A stretch of 34,694 nucleotides of DNA from Pseudomonadota bacterium (GCA_029777935.1 JAKORH010000292.1:1-34694); one strand, 5' to 3'. Shown: positions 1-8,751, counted from the first letter of the stretch. Numbers and translations are program-made. Notes: generated from the sequence alone by a model not told the origin.

Positions 1-310
1 CGGGCCTAATTGGCTTGCAGCGCTAGGCGCGAGGAGCGCGGTTTGGTTCATCCAAATGAGCGACGAGCAACAACGCGATGCGAGCCACTGCGCAGGCGCT
101 GTGCGCCGGCGCGCGTCCATACGCCCGATCGGGCCCGCCACGGCGTCCGCCGTTGCTCAGCGGCCCGTCCCTTCGGGTTGTCGCCAGAAAGCCCGGCTGC
201 GGCGTTGCCCAGCTTGGCCGTAGGCCGGGATACTGTCGTGCGCCGGGCGCCTTGCATCCGGGCTTTCTGGCGACAACGCATCGCACGAATTACTCACGGA
301 TAGGTTCTAA
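1..310. repeat. Dispersed intergenic repeat with 20-bp inverted arms
   Basis: This stretch shows no convincing gene. It contains a perfect 20-bp inverted repeat (177-196 and 258-277, core TCGCCAGAAAGCCCGG) around a 61-bp GC-rich loop. The right edge carries GATAGGTTCTAA (299-310), a motif that recurs elsewhere in the window. Translated frames give the repetitive arginine/alanine-rich peptides often seen as spurious hypothetical proteins in Burkholderiales. I infer a dispersed palindromic element of unknown mobility. Its left end lies outside or at the window edge, so the full length is unknown. Confidence 0.6.
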
Positions 311-495
311 GCGGCGGCACGCGCTGGCGCGGCGCGCCGGCCGATCCCGCGCTCGACGCCGCACACGTCCGACTCGTCCGAGCGACGACCACCGCGTTCT
401 GGCGCGCATATCTCGACGGCGACGCGCACGCGCAGCGCTGGTTCTTGGACGCGCAGCGCTACGTCGGCGACGCGGGCAAGTTCCGCGCCAAGTGA
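304..495 (+). pseudogene. Orphan C-terminal gene fragment (alpha/beta-hydrolase-like tail)
   Basis: The frame ending at the TGA 493-495 reads as a real protein tail. It has strong GC3 bias and about 60 residues, including the motifs DPALDAAHVRLVRATTTAFW, RAYLDGDAHAQRWF and a C-terminal DAGKFRAK. The frame is closed upstream by TAG at 301-303, inside the repeat's GATAGGTTCTAA edge, and it has no start codon of its own. The pattern (TTTAFWxAYLxGDAxAxxW) resembles the last helix of dienelactone-hydrolase or carboxylesterase-type alpha/beta hydrolases; that family guess is weak. The simplest reading is a gene cut by the repeat, with the 5' part either lost or left of the window. Confidence 0.55.
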
Positions 496-611
496 GCGCC
501 GCCCGTCACACATTTCGTAACACACGCGCTGCGCGCGCTGTCTCCGGCGCATGCCGGCCGCCCGTTGTTGAAGCGACGGCGCATGGTGCGCGCCGCGATT
601 CGGAGGATTCA

Positions 612-1322
612 ATGCAGGCAGGGGCTCCCACGAACAAGCTTCATCCGTTGATCGCCACGGCGGCGATCGCCGTTACCGCGGTCAGCGTGCTCGGCGCGGC
701 CGTGCTGGTGACGAACCAGGTCGCCGCGCAGCACGCGGCTGCGCCGATGGCGGCGATCGAACCCGCGCTGCCCGCGCCGGTGACCGCCGCGCCGGCAGTG
801 CCGAACGAACCGCAGGCGACCAGCGCGTCGCGCCCCCACGCCTCGGTCAGCAAACCCAGGACGCCGGCACCGCTGCGGGTCGCCGAGGCCGCGCCAGCGC
901 CACAGCCGACGGTCGCCGAAGCGACGCCGACGCCGCCGCCTCCGATGGCCGCACCCGACATGCCGCCGCTGCCGCGCATCTGCACGAACTGCGGCACGGT
1001 GACCTCGATACGCGAAGTGAAGACTCCCGGCGAGGGCACCGGCATCGGCGTGATCGCCGGCGGCGTCCTCGGCGGTGTCATCGGCAACCAGTTCGGCCGC
1101 GGCAACGGCAAGGACGCGAGCCGCATCCTGGGCGCGATCGGCGGCGCGGTGGCGGGCCACCAGATCGAGAAGCAGGCGCGAGCGAGCCTCCGCTACGAAG
1201 TGACAGTGCAGATGGAGGACGGATCGCTGCGCACGCTGACGCGCGCGGGAGACCCGGGGCTGAAGGCCGGCGATCGCGTGCGTGTCGACGGCGAAGACAT
1301 CCGTGCGGCCGACGGCGCGTGA
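612..1322 (+). CDS. Glycine-zipper 2TM-domain envelope protein
   Basis: A 236-residue envelope protein. An N-terminal hydrophobic segment (about residues 13-34) acts as an anchor or uncleaved signal. It is followed by a Pro/Ala-rich linker (about 45-120), a conserved-looking CTNCG motif (124-128), and a glycine-rich hairpin (about 143-182, GIGVIAGGVLGGVIGNQFG then GAIGGAVAGHQIE). This hairpin is the glycine-zipper 2TM domain found in SlyB and 17-kDa surface-antigen proteins. The C-terminal 50 residues form a small basic beta-rich domain (YEVTVQMEDGSLRTLT). The ATG at 612 is chosen because GGAG (602-605) sits at good spacing; longer upstream frames run into the repeat. The role is probably envelope integrity, but the exact function is unknown. 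Confidence 0.8.
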   Translation: MQAGAPTNKLHPLIATAAIAVTAVSVLGAAVLVTNQVAAQHAAAPMAAIEPALPAPVTAAPAVPNEPQATSASRPHASVSKPRTPAPLRVAEAAPAPQPTVAEATPTPPPPMAAPDMPPLPRICTNCGTVTSIREVKTPGEGTGIGVIAGGVLGGVIGNQFGRGNGKDASRILGAIGGAVAGHQIEKQARASLRYEVTVQMEDGSLRTLTRAGDPGLKAGDRVRVDGEDIRAADGA

Positions 1323-1460
1323 CGGGAGCGGCCGCGCCGCTGGCTAGCCCGAACGACATCGCGGCAAGCCGCGAGCCCGGACTCGCTCGAAGACGCGACC
1401 GCGCGGGATTTCCGCTTCCATGCACGTTGTCGAAAATTCGCACATCGGCAAGAGACCACC

Positions 1461-1682
1461 ATGCGCGACGATCAGCACGCCTTCGAATTCGAATCCGGCC
1501 CGCGCGGCGGTTCGCAGTTCCCGGCCGTGCTGCTGGCGCTGGCGGCGATCATCGCGATCCTGTTGGTCAACTCCACCGTGATGGCGCCGGCCGCAGCCGC
1601 CAGCGCGCAAGCCGCTCCCGCGGCATCGAGCGTGAAGACGGCGCCCTGCGGAATCGCGCCGCCAGGCGCGCTGCGGACCTAG
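1461..1682 (+). CDS. Small single-span membrane protein, hypothetical
   Basis: A 73-residue frame with an acidic N-terminus, one clear hydrophobic segment (about residues 21-40, PAVLLALAAIIAILLVNSTV) and an Ala-rich tail. AAGAGA (1450-1455) offers a weak ribosome-binding site before the ATG. The stop codon coincides with the left arm of the strong hairpin at 1681-1729, as expected for a transcribed gene with a terminator. I recognise no family. It is probably real, judging from the membrane segment and the terminator, but it could be chance. Confidence 0.5.
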   Translation: MRDDQHAFEFESGPRGGSQFPAVLLALAAIIAILLVNSTVMAPAAAASAQAAPAASSVKTAPCGIAPPGALRT

Positions 1683-1729
1683 GACCTATCTCGGCATCCG
1701 CGTCGGCCGCGGATGTTGAGATAGGTTCT
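1681..1729. terminator. Strong bidirectional hairpin between convergent genes
   Basis: The two arms 1681-1702 and 1708-1729 pair over 22 positions (Watson-Crick except three G-U pairs) around the 5-base loop TCGGC. The outer part is AGGACCTATCTC against GAGATAGGTTCT. The hairpin lies exactly between the stop of the small plus-strand gene and the stop of the minus-strand acetyltransferase. There is no T-tract. It could serve as a bidirectional transcript end, or it could be a copy of a palindromic repeat. Confidence 0.65.
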
Positions 1730-2171
1730 AGCCCGCGATCCGCTTGCGCATCACCGTCGCAGACGCGGGGCAGATCGACGCAAACTGCGTCGAGGCGCGG
1801 ACCGCCTCGGGCGCTTGATCGCGGGCGATCGGGGCGTAGCCGAGCCGCTCGAAATGGCCCGCGGCACCGGTGGTCAGCAGCACGATTTCGCGCGCGCCCA
1901 GGGAGCGCGCCAGCGCTTCGGCGGCAAAGACGAGCCGGCGCGCGACGCCATGCGATCTTGCCTCCGGCGCCACCGCCAGCGAACGCAGCAGCGCCGCGTC
2001 GCCGAGCGGCTCGATGGCGACGATCCCGATCCAGCGCTCTGCATCGCGCGCGCCGAGAAAGCGCTGGCGCGGTCCCGGCGCGATGTCGGCCACCGGCAGC
2101 CGCGCCTGAGTGAGCAGCGCAAGAATCGAATCGACGGGCACGCCGTCGGCGATGACGGCGCCGGCGTTCAT
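1728..2171 (-). CDS. GNAT acetyltransferase, ArsN2-like
   Basis: A 147-residue GCN5-family N-acetyltransferase. The strand carrying LLRSLAVAP (61-69) is followed by the acetyl-CoA pyrophosphate loop RSHGVARR (72-79), then [15 protein letters not shown] (98-112). The end carries FASICPASA (130-138), a signature I associate with ArsN2, the N-acetyltransferase found in arsenic-resistance clusters. The ATG overlaps the hemH stop by four bases (ATGA), so translation is probably coupled to hemH. No ars genes are nearby, so the substrate here is uncertain. GNAT membership is secure; the ArsN2 subgroup is likely but inferred from motifs. Confidence 0.8.
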   Translation of the reverse strand: MNAGAVIADGVPVDSILALLTQARLPVADIAPGPRQRFLGARDAERWIGIVAIEPLGDAALLRSLAVAPEARSHGVARRLVFAAEALARSLGAREIVLLTTGAAGHFERLGYAPIARDQAPEAVRASTQFASICPASATVMRKRIAG

Positions 2172-3280
2172 TGCGCTGCCCCCAGAAGCCGCGCGCGTGC
2201 CGCTGCGGCCGCCGCGTCCTCCTCGCACTGCGCGCGCTGCGCGCGCAGCACCGGCCAGCCCTGCACGTTCGCGACGACGATGTCGGCGAGCGCCTCGATG
2301 AACGCGGGCGCATCGTTCAGGCAGGCAATGGCGTGAAACTGCGCGCCGCCGGCCGCGAGGAACTCGCGCTTGCCCTCGATCCCGATCTCCTCCAGCGTTT
2401 CGAGGCAGTCCGCGACGAAGCCGGGACAGATCACGTCGACGCGCCGCGCGCCGCCGCGCGCGAGTTCGCGCAGCGTGGGCGCGGTGTAGGGCTGCAGCCA
2501 TTCGGCACGGCCGAAGCGCGACTGGAACGTCACCCTGTAGTCGTCCCTGGAGAGCTGCAGCGCCTCGGCCAGCAGGCGCGCGGTCTTCTGGCATTCGCAG
2601 TGATAGGGGTCGCCCAGGCCGAGCGTGCGGCGCGGCACGCCGTGAAAGCTCATCACCAGCTTGCCGCCGGGGTCCTGCACGCGGCCGAACTTCTTCCAGT
2701 GCGCGAGCACGCTCGCTTTCAGCGCCTCGATGTAGCGCGGGTGATCGTGGAAGTGCCTGACCCAGCGCACCTCGGGCACGTTGCGCGTGCGCGCGAGCAC
2801 CGCGTGCACGGCGTCGAACGCGGTCGCGGTGGTCGACGCCGAATACTGCGGATACAGCGGAAACAGCAGCAGGCGCTCGATGCGCCGGGCGCGCAGGTCG
2901 CCGAGCACCGACGCGATCGACGGCTCGCCGTAGCGCATCGCCAGCGCCACCTCGATGTCGAGCCCGCGATGGCCGAGGTAGCCGCGCAGCAGCAGCGCCT
3001 GCTGCTCGGAGTGCACGCGCAGCGGCGAACCCTCCGGCCGCCAGATCATCGCGTACTTGGCCGCCGACTTGCGCGGACGCACGTTCAGGATCACGCCGTG
3101 CAGGATCGGCAGCCACAGCGCACGCGGGATCTCGACCACGCGCGGGTCGGAAAGAAACTCCTTCAGATACCGCCGCACCGCGGCCGGCGCGGGCGCATCG
3201 GGCGTGCCGAGGTTGATCAGCAGCACCGCGGTGCGGCCAGGGGTGCCGTGCGAGTGAGCGGGTTCGGGCAGGTAGGCCAT
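2168..3280 (-). CDS. hemH: Ferrochelatase
   Basis: A 370-residue ferrochelatase, which inserts Fe2+ into protoporphyrin IX in the last step of protoheme synthesis. Visible landmarks are LINLGTPD (21-28), LYPQYSAST (142-150), SFHGVP with the catalytic histidine (211-216) and [14 protein letters not shown] (286-299) with the conserved acidic residues. Length and motif order match bacterial class proteins. The C-terminal 25 residues are an Ala-rich extension. The ATG at 3280 gives a normal N-terminus but has little Shine-Dalgarno sequence. The next gene downstream overlaps the stop by four bases. The Cys-x-Cys at 228-230 (CEC) might ligate metal, but the family does not require it. Confidence 0.95.
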   Translation of the reverse strand: MAYLPEPAHSHGTPGRTAVLLINLGTPDAPAPAAVRRYLKEFLSDPRVVEIPRALWLPILHGVILNVRPRKSAAKYAMIWRPEGSPLRVHSEQQALLLRGYLGHRGLDIEVALAMRYGEPSIASVLGDLRARRIERLLLFPLYPQYSASTTATAFDAVHAVLARTRNVPEVRWVRHFHDHPRYIEALKASVLAHWKKFGRVQDPGGKLVMSFHGVPRRTLGLGDPYHCECQKTARLLAEALQLSRDDYRVTFQSRFGRAEWLQPYTAPTLRELARGGARRVDVICPGFVADCLETLEEIGIEGKREFLAAGGAQFHAIACLNDAPAFIEALADIVVANVQGWPVLRAQRAQCEEDAAAAAARARLLGAAQ

Positions 3281-3400
3281 CGATGGCTCGGGCGGTGCGC
3301 GATGTTATCCCGCTTCGCCGGCAGCGACCGCCGCGGAGCGCTTGCACATGGCCGCCACCGTGATCTAATCGCCGCGTCACCCCAGCCACGCACGTCCGAC

Positions 3401-4486
3401 GTGTTCGCAGCGAGCGCCCGGCACTTCCGCCTTCTCGCTCTCGTGTTCGTCCTGCTCGCGCTGCCGGCGTGGCAGGCGCGCGGCGAGGAGGTGATCGACA
3501 ACTGGCGCGCGCTGCGCGAGCAGGCGCTGCGCCAGGCACCGGCCGGCGAGCGCGCCACGATGCTCGAGCAGTTCGCTCACGGCGACCGGCTCGACCGCGT
3601 ATGGCGCGAGCAGGCGCGGCAGTCGGACGATCCGCTGATCCTCGTCGATGCCTGGGACGCTGCGCACTCGCCGTGGTCGGCGGTCACGGTCGCGGCGCCG
3701 GACGATGCGCGTATCGGGCGTGCGGTTCGCGCGGCCGATGCCGATGCCGTGCTGCTGTTCCGGATCGCGGCGACATGCGCCGCGTACGATGCGCCCGCGT
3801 GGTGCCCGCCGTACGCGCCGCAGGTCCGGCTTACCGAGATCGCGGCGGACAACGCGGCCAACTGGCTGCTGCGCGCGTCGATCGCGCACAACCGCGGCGA
3901 CGCGAAGGAGTTCGAGTACGCCTTCCTGCAGGCGGCGCAGGCGCCGCGCATCGATGTGTACTACGGCGCCATGATCCGGCGCATCCTGCAATTCGGCCGC
4001 CGAATGAATCCGAAGCTGAGCGGTTGGGAGGTGGAAACGCGCGCCATCGGAACCGCTGCCGCCGCACCAGCACCGTATCTGGTGCTCACGGCCGCGTGCG
4101 GGACGCTGCCCGACGCCGCGCCGCCGGCAGCGCACATCGAGCAGGCGTGCCGCGCGATCGCGCGCACCATGGCGTTCGGCGGCACGACGCTGACCGACCT
4201 CGACAGCGGCGCCCGCCTGCTGCAGCGGCTGGCCCAGACCGAGGGCGATCGCGCGCTTGCGGCAAAGGCTGAAGCGCGCAAGCGCGAGCTCTACGCGGTG
4301 ATGCCGCTGGCCGCCGAGGATGTCGATGTCGCGACCGGAAATCTGCGCCCCGGCCGCGAGGCCAGCTTCACGCGCTGGATCGAGGAGATCGCCACATTCG
4401 GCGAGATCGGCGCCATCGAGCGCCGGCACGCGCAACGGCAGCAGGCGCAACCCGACGCCGCCGCGCCAGCGCCGATCCGCGACTAG
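3401..4486 (+). CDS. Exported protein of unknown function
   Basis: A protein of about 361 residues beginning with a Sec-type signal peptide (basic start, then LLALVFVLLALPAW, cleavage probably near residue 28). The remainder is Ala/Arg-rich and mostly helical, with four to five cysteines. It reads like a helical-repeat periplasmic protein (for example LRASIAHNRGDAKEFEYAF, typical of TPR-like helices). I do not recognise a family. The GTG at 3401 is chosen because it puts the signal sequence at the N-terminus; an in-frame ATG at 3302 would add 33 unlikely residues. It starts 120 bases from divergent hemH and ends 3 bases from convergent hrcA. Confidence 0.7.
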   Translation: MFAASARHFRLLALVFVLLALPAWQARGEEVIDNWRALREQALRQAPAGERATMLEQFAHGDRLDRVWREQARQSDDPLILVDAWDAAHSPWSAVTVAAPDDARIGRAVRAADADAVLLFRIAATCAAYDAPAWCPPYAPQVRLTEIAADNAANWLLRASIAHNRGDAKEFEYAFLQAAQAPRIDVYYGAMIRRILQFGRRMNPKLSGWEVETRAIGTAAAAPAPYLVLTAACGTLPDAAPPAAHIEQACRAIARTMAFGGTTLTDLDSGARLLQRLAQTEGDRALAAKAEARKRELYAVMPLAAEDVDVATGNLRPGREASFTRWIEEIATFGEIGAIERRHAQRQQAQPDAAAPAPIRD

Positions 4487-4489
4487 CCG

Positions 4490-5503
4490 CTACTCGCGCG
4501 ACAGCGCGCTCGACAGCAGCCGCGCGGTGATGTCGACGATCGGGATCACGCGCTCGTAGGCCATGCGCGTGGGGCCGATCACGCCGAGCGTGCCGACCAC
4601 CTGGCCGTCGACCTCGTACGGCGCCACCACCAGGCTCATCTCGTCGATCGGCACCAGCGACGATTCGCCGCCGATGAAGATCTGCACGCCCTGCGCGCGC
4701 GCCGACACGTCGAGCAGTTGCATCAGGCGCGTCTTGTGCTCGAAGAGATCGAACAGGCGCCGCATGTGATCGAGGTCGGACGCCAGATCGGCCACGCCGA
4801 GCAGGTTGCGCTCGCCCGACACGACCACGGACTCCGTGTCTTCCGCGGCCTGGCTGCCGGCCTGCACCGCGGCCTCCATCAGTTGCGCGATGTCCTGCTT
4901 GAGCCGCGACAGGTCGGCGTGCAGCCGCACGCGCGCCTCGTCGAAACTCAGGCCGGCGAAGTTCTCGTTCAGGATGTTGGCCGCCTCCAGCAACTGCGAC
5001 TGCGTGTACGGATGCTCGGTCAGCAGGATGCGGTTCTGCACGTCGCCCTCGGGCGTGACGACGATCAGCAGCACGCGCCGCTCGCCCAGGCGCACGAACT
5101 CGACCTGGCGGAAGCTCGACGCGCGGCGCGGCGTCATCACCACGCCGGCGAAGTGCGACAGGTTCGACAGCAGTTGCGCCGCGGTCTGGATCGCGCGCTG
5201 CGGCTCGGCCACGCGCAGCCGGCCCTCGATAGCCGCGGCCTGCTGCTCCTCCAGCGGCCTGACCGTCAGCAGCGTGTCGACGAAAAGGCGATAGCCGCGC
5301 GGCGTGGGCACGCGCCCGGCGGAGGTGTGCGGGCTGGCGACGAAGCCCATGTCCTCCAGGTCCGCCATCACGTTGCGGATCGTCGCCGGCGACAGTTCCA
5401 GGCCGGAGATCTTCGACAGGGAGCGCGAGCCGACCGGCTGCCCCTCGGCGATGTAGCGCTCGATCAGCGTCTTCAACAGCCGGCGGGCGCGGTCGTCCAG
5501 CAT
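4490..5503 (-). CDS. hrcA: Heat-inducible transcription repressor HrcA
   Basis: A 337-residue HrcA, the repressor of class I heat-shock genes (groESL, dnaK) that binds CIRCE operators and is kept active by GroEL. The N-terminal winged helix (about 1-75) shows [39 protein letters not shown] and [19 protein letters not shown]-like and dimerisation region follows ([32 protein letters not shown] near the C-terminus). The ATG at 5503 matches the usual start ([10 protein letters not shown]). I see no CIRCE element (TTAGCACTC-N9-GAGTGCTAA) in its own upstream region, so autoregulation through CIRCE is not supported here. Confidence 0.95.
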   Translation of the reverse strand: MLDDRARRLLKTLIERYIAEGQPVGSRSLSKISGLELSPATIRNVMADLEDMGFVASPHTSAGRVPTPRGYRLFVDTLLTVRPLEEQQAAAIEGRLRVAEPQRAIQTAAQLLSNLSHFAGVVMTPRRASSFRQVEFVRLGERRVLLIVVTPEGDVQNRILLTEHPYTQSQLLEAANILNENFAGLSFDEARVRLHADLSRLKQDIAQLMEAAVQAGSQAAEDTESVVVSGERNLLGVADLASDLDHMRRLFDLFEHKTRLMQLLDVSARAQGVQIFIGGESSLVPIDEMSLVVAPYEVDGQVVGTLGVIGPTRMAYERVIPIVDITARLLSSALSRE

Positions 5504-5528
5504 GATGGGCAGGATTATTCACGAGAAC

Positions 5529-5551
5529 GCCGGTGCGCGGTGCGCACCGGC
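5529..5551. promoter_or_regulatory. Inverted repeat in the hrcA-nadK divergent spacer
   Basis: The arms GCCGGTGCGC (5529-5538) and GCGCACCGGC (5542-5551) are perfect and separated by 3 bases. On the minus strand an AATAAT hexamer (5519-5514) could be the hrcA -10 box, which would put this palindrome over its -35 and spacer. It could be an operator, or the hairpin of a short transcript. No known operator consensus matches. Confidence 0.35.
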
Positions 5552-5577
5552 AGCCCCGGTCTTGCTAAAGTCAGCGC

Positions 5578-6480
5578 ATGACCACCCCGTTCAGGCACGT
5601 CGCGATCTTCGGCAAGCCGCGCGTCGACAGCAACCGTCCCGCGCTGCAGGCCACGCTGCGCGCGATCGTGCGGCTGGTCGAGGAAGCCGGGCAGGCCGTG
5701 ATGTTCGACGCCGCCACGCGCGACGCGGCGGGCCTCGACGGCCATGCCGGCTTCACGCTGCCGGAAATCGGGGCACAAGCCGATGTCGCGATCGTGCTGG
5801 GCGGCGACGGCACGATGCTCGGCATCGCGCGCGAACTGGCGCCCTTCAACGTGCCGCTGATCGGCATCAATCTCGGTCGGCTCGGCTTCATCACCGACAT
5901 CGCGGTGGCGCAGATGCCCGAAGTGCTGGCCGCGATGCTGGCCGGCCGGTACGAAACCGACCGGCGCGCGCTGCTCGACTCCGAGGTGCGGCGCGCGGGC
6001 GCGGTCGTGTTCGGCGCGCGTGCGCTCAACGACGTCGTGGTGTCGCGCGGCGTCACCGGCGGCATGGTCGAGTTCACCGTGCGGGTGGACGGCGTCACGA
6101 TGTACAACCAGCGCGCCGACGGCGTGATCCTGGCCACGCCGACCGGCTCGACCGCGTACGCGCTGTCGGCGAGCGGCCCGATCCTGCACCCGTCGCTGGC
6201 GGGCCTCGTGCTGGTGCCGGTGGCGCCGCAGACGCTGTCGAACCGCCCGATCGCGCTGCCCGATTCGGTCGCGATCGAGATCGAGGTGACCGACGTGCGC
6301 GACGGCGGCGCGCATTTCGACATGCAGGCGTTCACCACGCTCACGCCCGGCGACGTCGTATGCGCGCGCCGCGGGCCCTACGCCGTCACGCTGCTGCATC
6401 CGGTCGGCTACAACTACTTCGCCACGCTGCGCAGCAAGCTGCACTGGAACGTGATGCCGGCCGAAGCGCACCGCAGCTGA
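5578..6480 (+). CDS. nadK: NAD kinase
   Basis: A 300-residue NAD+/NADH kinase making NADP(H) from ATP or polyphosphate. The defining GGDGTML motif is at 75-81, followed by GINLGRLGFITD (97-108). The second conserved block, GVILATPTGSTAYALSASGP, forms the nucleotide-binding C-terminal beta domain. Length is normal. It diverges from hrcA across 74 bases, and recN starts 10 bases after its stop. The hrcA / nadK / recN neighbourhood is common in Burkholderiales and supports the assignment. Confidence 0.96.
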   Translation: MTTPFRHVAIFGKPRVDSNRPALQATLRAIVRLVEEAGQAVMFDAATRDAAGLDGHAGFTLPEIGAQADVAIVLGGDGTMLGIARELAPFNVPLIGINLGRLGFITDIAVAQMPEVLAAMLAGRYETDRRALLDSEVRRAGAVVFGARALNDVVVSRGVTGGMVEFTVRVDGVTMYNQRADGVILATPTGSTAYALSASGPILHPSLAGLVLVPVAPQTLSNRPIALPDSVAIEIEVTDVRDGGAHFDMQAFTTLTPGDVVCARRGPYAVTLLHPVGYNYFATLRSKLHWNVMPAEAHRS

Positions 6481-6490
6481 TCCGGAAGCG

Positions 6491-8137
6491 ATGCTGCTTG
6501 GTCTGTCGATCCGCAATTTCGTCATCGTCGATCGGCTCGACCTCGAATTCGCCCCCGGCTACACCGTGCTGACCGGCGAGACCGGGGCCGGCAAGTCGAT
6601 CCTGATCGACGCGCTGCTGCTGGCCCTGGGCGAGCGGGCCGACGCCGACGTGGTGCGCGAAGGCGCGCCGCGCGCCGACATCAGCGCCGAGTTTCGTGCC
6701 GGCGGCGCCGCCGCGGAGTGGCTCGCCGCCAACGAACTCTCGCCCGAGGACAACACGTTGCTCGTCCGCCGCACCGTCGACGCGACCGGGCGCAGCCGCG
6801 GGTTCATCAACGGCACCGCGGTGACGCTGGCGCAACTGCGCGACCTGGGCGAACTGCTGGTGGACGTGCACGGCCAGCACGCGCACCAGTCGCTGCTGCG
6901 GCCCGCCGCGCAGCTCGCGCTGCTCGACGCGCACGGCGCGCTGACCGCGGCCGCGCGCGAAGTCGCCGCCGCGTACGGCGCGTGGCGGCGCGAGCGCGAT
7001 GCGAGCATCCGCGCCGAGCAGATGGCCGGCGCCGCCGCGCTCGAACAGGAGCGGCTGCGCTGGATCACCGACGAGCTGGCCGCGCTCGCGCCGCAGCCCG
7101 GCGAGTGGGAGCGAATCGAGGCCGAGCACAAGCTTCTCGCCCACGCGGCGAGCCTGCTCGAAGGCGCGCGCAGCGCGGTCGACGCGCTCGAGGAAGGCGA
7201 CGGCGCGGCGCTGGAGCGGATCGACGCGGTGCTGGCACGGCTCGCTACGCTTGCCGGGTTCGACCCGCGGCTGGCGCCGATCGCCGCCACGCTGGAGGCG
7301 GCGCGCATCCAGGTCGACGACGCCGCGCGCGAGCTGGCCCGCTATCTGGCGAAGACCGAGATCGACGACACGCGGCTCGCTAACGTCGAGGCGCGCGTGG
7401 CGGCGCTGCACGCGGCCGCGCGCAAGTTCAAGTGCGCGCCCGGCGAACTCGCGTCGCTGCTGGCGCAGTCGCAGCAGCGCCTGGACGCGCTGGCGGCGTC
7501 CGCCGACCTCGACGCAATGAAGCGCCGCGAAGCCGAGGCCGAGCAGGCGTACCTGAAGCTCGCGCGGGCGCTGGGCAAGCAGCGCGCCAAGGCAGCCGCG
7601 AACATGGCGCGCGAAGTCACGCGCGCGATGCAGGATCTGGCGATGCCGGGCGGTCGCTTCGAAGTCGCCGTCACCGAGGGCGAACCGGCCGCAAACGGGC
7701 TGGAGCGCGTCGAGTTCCTCGTTGCCGGCCACGCCGGCGTCACCGCCAGGCCGCTGGCGAAGGTGGCCTCGGGCGGCGAGCTGGCCCGCATCAGCCTCGC
7801 GATCTCGGTGATCGCCGCGACCGCCACGCCGGTGGCCACGCTGATCTTCGACGAGGTCGACGCTGGCATCGGCGGCGCGGTGGCTGAAACGATCGGCCGC
7901 CTGCTGCAGCAGCTCGGCCGCGAGCGCCAGGTGCTGTGCGTCACGCACCTGCCGCAGGTCGCCGCGCGCGGCGATCAGCACTGCGTGGTCAGCAAGATCG
8001 AGGGCGAAGACGGCCGGCTGGTGTCGCGGATCGCCGCGCTGGATCGGCGCGCGCGCGTGGAGGAACTGGCGCGCATGCTCGGCGGACTGACGATCACCGA
8101 CACCACCCGCAAGCACGCGCGGGAGATGCTGGCGTAA
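6491..8137 (+). CDS. recN: DNA repair protein RecN
   Basis: A 548-residue SMC-like ATPase acting in double-strand-break repair. The Walker A motif GETGAGKS is at 29-36. A long Ala/Arg/Glu-rich coiled-coil centre (about 160-375) follows. The C-terminal ATPase half has the ABC-type signature ASGGELARI (around 426) and Walker B LIFDEVDAGIGG (around 451). The C-terminal VLCVTHLPQVAARGDQH is also typical. It lies 10 bases behind nadK and is probably co-transcribed. No LexA box is obvious in the short gap. Confidence 0.96.
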   Translation: MLLGLSIRNFVIVDRLDLEFAPGYTVLTGETGAGKSILIDALLLALGERADADVVREGAPRADISAEFRAGGAAAEWLAANELSPEDNTLLVRRTVDATGRSRGFINGTAVTLAQLRDLGELLVDVHGQHAHQSLLRPAAQLALLDAHGALTAAAREVAAAYGAWRRERDASIRAEQMAGAAALEQERLRWITDELAALAPQPGEWERIEAEHKLLAHAASLLEGARSAVDALEEGDGAALERIDAVLARLATLAGFDPRLAPIAATLEAARIQVDDAARELARYLAKTEIDDTRLANVEARVAALHAAARKFKCAPGELASLLAQSQQRLDALAASADLDAMKRREAEAEQAYLKLARALGKQRAKAAANMAREVTRAMQDLAMPGGRFEVAVTEGEPAANGLERVEFLVAGHAGVTARPLAKVASGGELARISLAISVIAATATPVATLIFDEVDAGIGGAVAETIGRLLQQLGRERQVLCVTHLPQVAARGDQHCVVSKIEGEDGRLVSRIAALDRRARVEELARMLGGLTITDTTRKHAREMLA

Positions 8138-8270
8138 AGCGGTCGGCAGTCGGCAGTCTTAAGTCGGCAGCCCGTCGCGCCCTGCATGCGCCGGCTCGCT
8201 TCTCGTCACCGAACCGTCACGCCCGGCACGATCAGCTGCCGGCTGCCGACTGACCGCTGCCGACTCAAGC
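8138..8270. repeat. GTCGGCAGTC-type inverted repeat cluster between recN and fur
   Basis: The left side (8138-8170) carries three near-tandem copies of GTCGGCAG. The right side (8235-8270) carries the reverse complement, CTGCCGACT, again in several copies. CTTAAGTCGGCAG (8158-8170) faces CTGCCGACTCAAG (8257-8269) with one mismatch. The element fills the convergent spacer and overlaps the fur stop codon. It probably folds into a long hairpin that could end both transcripts; otherwise it is a REP-like dispersed repeat. Confidence 0.6.
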
Positions 8271-8738
8271 CGGCCGATACGGGCAGTTCGGCCGCATGCA
8301 CTCGCCGTACAGCGCGAGCGAATGCTCCTGCAGCTTGAAGCCCTTGGCTTGCGCGATCTGCTGCTGGCGCTTCTCGATCTCGGCGTCCACGAATTCCTCG
8401 ACGCGGCCGCAGGTCACGCACACGAGGTGGTCGTGATGCTTGCCTTCATCGAGCTCGAACACGGCGCGGCCGGCCTCGAAGTGGCTGCGCTTCAGCAGCC
8501 CGGCGTGCTCGAACTGCGTCAGTACGCGGTATACGGTGGCCAGGCCCACGTCCAGGTTCTCGGCCAGCAGCGCCTTGTACACGTCTTCCGCGCTCAGGTG
8601 CCGGATGCCCTGGGTGGCGGAGCTGCGCTGGAAGATCTCGAGGATCTTCATCCGCGGCAGCGTGGCCTTCAGGCCCATGCTCTTCAGTTCGGCCGAGCTC
8701 GCCGTGCCGCTGCGTTGCTGCATCGTCGACTTTCGCAT
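8265..8738 (-). CDS. fur: Ferric uptake regulator Fur
   Basis: A 157-residue Fur. The winged-helix DNA-binding half includes [17 protein letters not shown] (17-33), DVYKALL (52-58) and [17 protein letters not shown] (66-82). The metal-binding half has HHDH (101-104), CVTC (107-110) and C147/C152, so both structural zinc cysteine pairs are present. It represses iron-uptake genes with Fe2+. The ATG at 8738 has GAGG eight bases upstream. The N-terminus is about 15 residues longer than in typical Fur proteins (starting near MGLKATLPR), so the internal ATG at 8723 is an alternative. The gene diverges from bamE, a standard betaproteobacterial arrangement. Confidence 0.94.
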   Translation of the reverse strand: MRKSTMQQRSGTASSAELKSMGLKATLPRMKILEIFQRSSATQGIRHLSAEDVYKALLAENLDVGLATVYRVLTQFEHAGLLKRSHFEAGRAVFELDEGKHHDHLVCVTCGRVEEFVDAEIEKRQQQIAQAKGFKLQEHSLALYGECMRPNCPYRPA

Positions 8739-8751
8739 GGAAATGCCTCGG

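Noticed and set aside
1728..3539. A single 603-codon minus-strand frame reading through the hemH region into the acetyltransferase
   Set aside because: The upstream part is an off-frame shadow of hemH. The acetyltransferase has its own ATG overlapping the hemH stop, so this is not a fusion protein.
5504..5577. CIRCE operator upstream of hrcA
   Set aside because: No TTAGCACTC-N9-GAGTGCTAA sequence is present; only an unrelated GC-rich palindrome was found.
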